From contig CAKUDJ010000033.1 in NCBI GenBank assembly GCA_934644855.1, forward strand, positions 1 to 7,412: a DNA stretch of 7,412 nt. The letters run 5' to 3'. The position numbers and the translations under genes were made by a program. This document shows, piece by piece, positions 6,860 through 7,412 of this stretch. Positions within the stretch are counted from its first letter, which is position 1; the number at the start of each line of letters is the position of its first letter. The stretch is from an uncultured Elusimicrobiales bacterium (GTDB lineage: Bacteria; Elusimicrobiota; Elusimicrobia; Elusimicrobiales; Elusimicrobiaceae). A model generated the notes under the pieces. It searched no databases. It was given only the letters and a program-made list of their open reading frames with translations, and had not been told where the DNA came from.

Positions 6860-7129
6860 TTATTTCCTCAATTTAAGTTCTTTGGTCACTTGAGTATATT
6901 TTTCAAAGTCAGATTTTTTCAAATAAGCGAGCAAGCGTTTGCGTTGGCCCACCAATTTGTTTAAGCCTCTTTCGCCCGCAAAGTCTTTCGGGTTGGCTTT
7001 CAAGTGGTTAGAAATATATTGGATGCGTTCCGTAATAAGCGCGATTTGTACGGCGGCAGAGCCGGTATCGTTGGCGCTAGATTGGAATTTGCTGATGATG
7101 TCTTTTCTGTCTTGCATGGAAAGTACCAT
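6860..7129 (-). CDS. rpsO: 30S ribosomal protein S15
   Basis: Primary-binding protein of the 30S platform that contacts the three-way junction of 16S rRNA helices 20-22. 89 residues, the canonical length. The four-helix pattern, the DTGS motif (21-24), the central signature GQRKRLLAYLKK (61-72) and the ending YTQVTKELKLRK are typical. The usual DHHSRRG loop reads DFAGERG (49-55), so the loop serine that contacts rRNA in studied S15 proteins is replaced by glycine; His42 and Asp49 remain. The start at 7129 gives the standard length. Another ATG at 7117 would remove four residues. No Shine-Dalgarno is visible: the upstream sequence is GTGTAAAAAACA. It is transcribed with pnp from the promoter at 7247-7255 through a structured leader, where S15 feedback control is plausible. 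Confidence 0.98.
   Translation of the reverse strand: MVLSMQDRKDIISKFQSSANDTGSAAVQIALITERIQYISNHLKANPKDFAGERGLNKLVGQRKRLLAYLKKSDFEKYTQVTKELKLRK
6866..6869 (-). promoter_or_regulatory. pnp ribosome binding site inside the rpsO 3' end
   Basis: GAGG (followed by AA) on the minus strand lies 12 nt before the pnp ATG, within the last codons of rpsO. Ribosomes finishing rpsO would uncover or reuse it, which fits coupled translation. Confidence 0.5.
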
Positions 7130-7240
7130 TGTTTTTTACACTTAGGCCGTTTGCTGCACAACCAAGCACTCTTTATCCGAAGGAGTACCGAGCCGGAGTA
7201 AGGGCCTTCTCCTATTTTTAATTTATACTTACTAAAGTAC
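7130..7240 (-). promoter_or_regulatory. structured 5' leader of rpsO, candidate S15 autoregulatory element
   Basis: About 111 nt between the predicted transcription start and the rpsO ATG. Hairpin 1 (7195-7212) pairs GGAG-AAG with CUU-CUCC around a GCC loop with one bulged A. Hairpin 2 (7166-7188) pairs GUACUC with GAGUGC, including a U-G pair next to a G-C pair, around an 11-nt loop starting CUUCGG. AGGCC of hairpin 1 (7203-7207) can also pair with GGCCU (7144-7148) just upstream of the start codon, a possible pseudoknot. S15 represses its own mRNA through leader RNA in several bacteria, with different structures in different phyla. It matches no leader family that I can name, and function is inferred. 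Confidence 0.4.
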
Positions 7241-7246
7241 AGTTTA

Positions 7247-7275
7247 ATTATAGCAAATTGATTTGTATTTGGGAA
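7247..7275 (-). promoter_or_regulatory. rpsO-pnp promoter, extended -10
   Basis: TGCTATAAT on the minus strand (7247-7255) is the same extended -10 as at 4642-4650. TTCCCA at 7270-7275, 17 nt upstream, matches four of six -35 bases. The predicted start near 7240 leaves a leader of about 110 nt. The promoter sits 23 nt after the stop of the preceding gene. No terminator is seen between them, so read-through from upstream may add to rpsO expression. Confidence 0.7.
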
Positions 7276-7278
7276 ACC

Positions 7279-7412
7279 CTATAACTGGTTTTCTTTGGGG
7301 GCGGGGCCGTATTTGTTGGGGAAGGGCGAGCCTTCTTGCCCCATTAACTGCTGGTAGTAAAACTGCCAGTTGCTACCTTTCCAATAATTAAAAGTGCGCC
7401 GCAGGGTAGCAA
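7279..7412 (-). CDS. C-terminal end of an unidentified protein (5' end beyond window)
   Basis: An open frame enters from the right edge and gives 43 residues before TAG (7279-7281). The residues are aromatic- and Gln/Pro-rich: a segment RRTFNYWKGSNWQFYYQQLM is followed by a Pro/Gly-rich tail ending KYGPAPKENQL. The other two minus-strand frames hit stops within this stretch. I do not recognise the family and assign no function. Support is the uninterrupted frame, the strand shared with all neighbours and codon use similar to theirs (GGC, CCC, CAG, TAC). No terminator follows, so the gene may be co-transcribed in part with rpsO-pnp. Confidence 0.6.
   Translation of the reverse strand, partial: ATLRRTFNYWKGSNWQFYYQQLMGQEGSPFPNKYGPAPKENQL

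Noticed and set aside
6215..6964. Long plus-strand open frame (249 codons) opposite pnp and rpsO
   Set aside because: It is antisense to well-conserved coding sequence, has no ribosome binding site or promoter, and its translation is a low-complexity mix of His, Gly, Asn and Phe typical of a shadow frame.
7195..7230. Plus-strand terminator: hairpin 7195-7212 followed by TATTTTTAATTT
   Set aside because: No plus-strand gene precedes it, and the stem has a bulge; it is better explained as part of the rpsO leader on the other strand.
7319..7326. GGGAAGGG, a match to the E. coli FtsK-orienting motif GGGNAGGG
   Set aside because: It is a single short match inside a coding end; the motif used by this organism is unknown and one copy carries no polarity information.
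1..7412. Mobile element, CRISPR, tRNA or defence genes
   Set aside because: No direct-repeat array, transposase motif, terminal inverted repeats flanking a gene, or tRNA-like cloverleaf was seen; gene content and composition are even throughout.

Overview
The window is a compact stretch of bacterial chromosome in which every supportable gene lies on the minus strand. Read in the direction of transcription (from position 7412 down to 1) the order is: the 3' end of an unidentified gene; rpsO (ribosomal protein S15); pnp (polynucleotide phosphorylase); a lipoprotein with a trypsin-like (S1C/DegP-type) protease domain; accB (biotin carboxyl carrier protein of acetyl-CoA carboxylase); a small winged-helix protein resembling the DUF2582 family; and ftsK (septum-anchored DNA translocase), which runs off the left edge. 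There is no tRNA, rRNA, CRISPR array, insertion sequence or phage gene; the content is core housekeeping. A lipobox signal peptide on the protease suggests a Gram-negative-type envelope. The phylum cannot be fixed from sequence alone. The proteins do not look typically proteobacterial or firmicute, and an Elusimicrobiota-like lineage is my low-confidence guess.

Transcription units can be read from the signals. Unit 1: an extended -10 promoter at 7247-7255 precedes a roughly 110-nt structured leader, then rpsO and pnp separated by only 6 nt, ending in a strong hairpin terminator at 4691-4718. Unit 2: the protease lipoprotein, with a TGC-TATAAT extended -10 only 6 nt before its ATG. Unit 3: accB and the winged-helix gene, 2 nt apart, preceded by a perfect AT-rich palindrome and ended by a terminator at 2379-2411. 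Unit 4: ftsK, with a TGC-TAAAAT element 7 nt before its ATG.

Functionally, rpsO-pnp is the classic translation/RNA-decay pair, accB belongs to fatty-acid synthesis, ftsK to chromosome segregation and division, and the protease to envelope quality control or an unknown envelope role. The most interesting points are the two promoter-on-start-codon arrangements, which imply leaderless mRNAs for ftsK and the protease; a possible S15 autoregulatory leader with hairpins and a potential pseudoknot, combined with an S15 that has lost a usual RNA-contact serine; the accB-winged-helix pair with a palindrome upstream; and an N-terminal lipoprotein domain of unknown type fused to a PDZ-less trypsin domain. 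I did not find a clear-cut new defence or mobile system.
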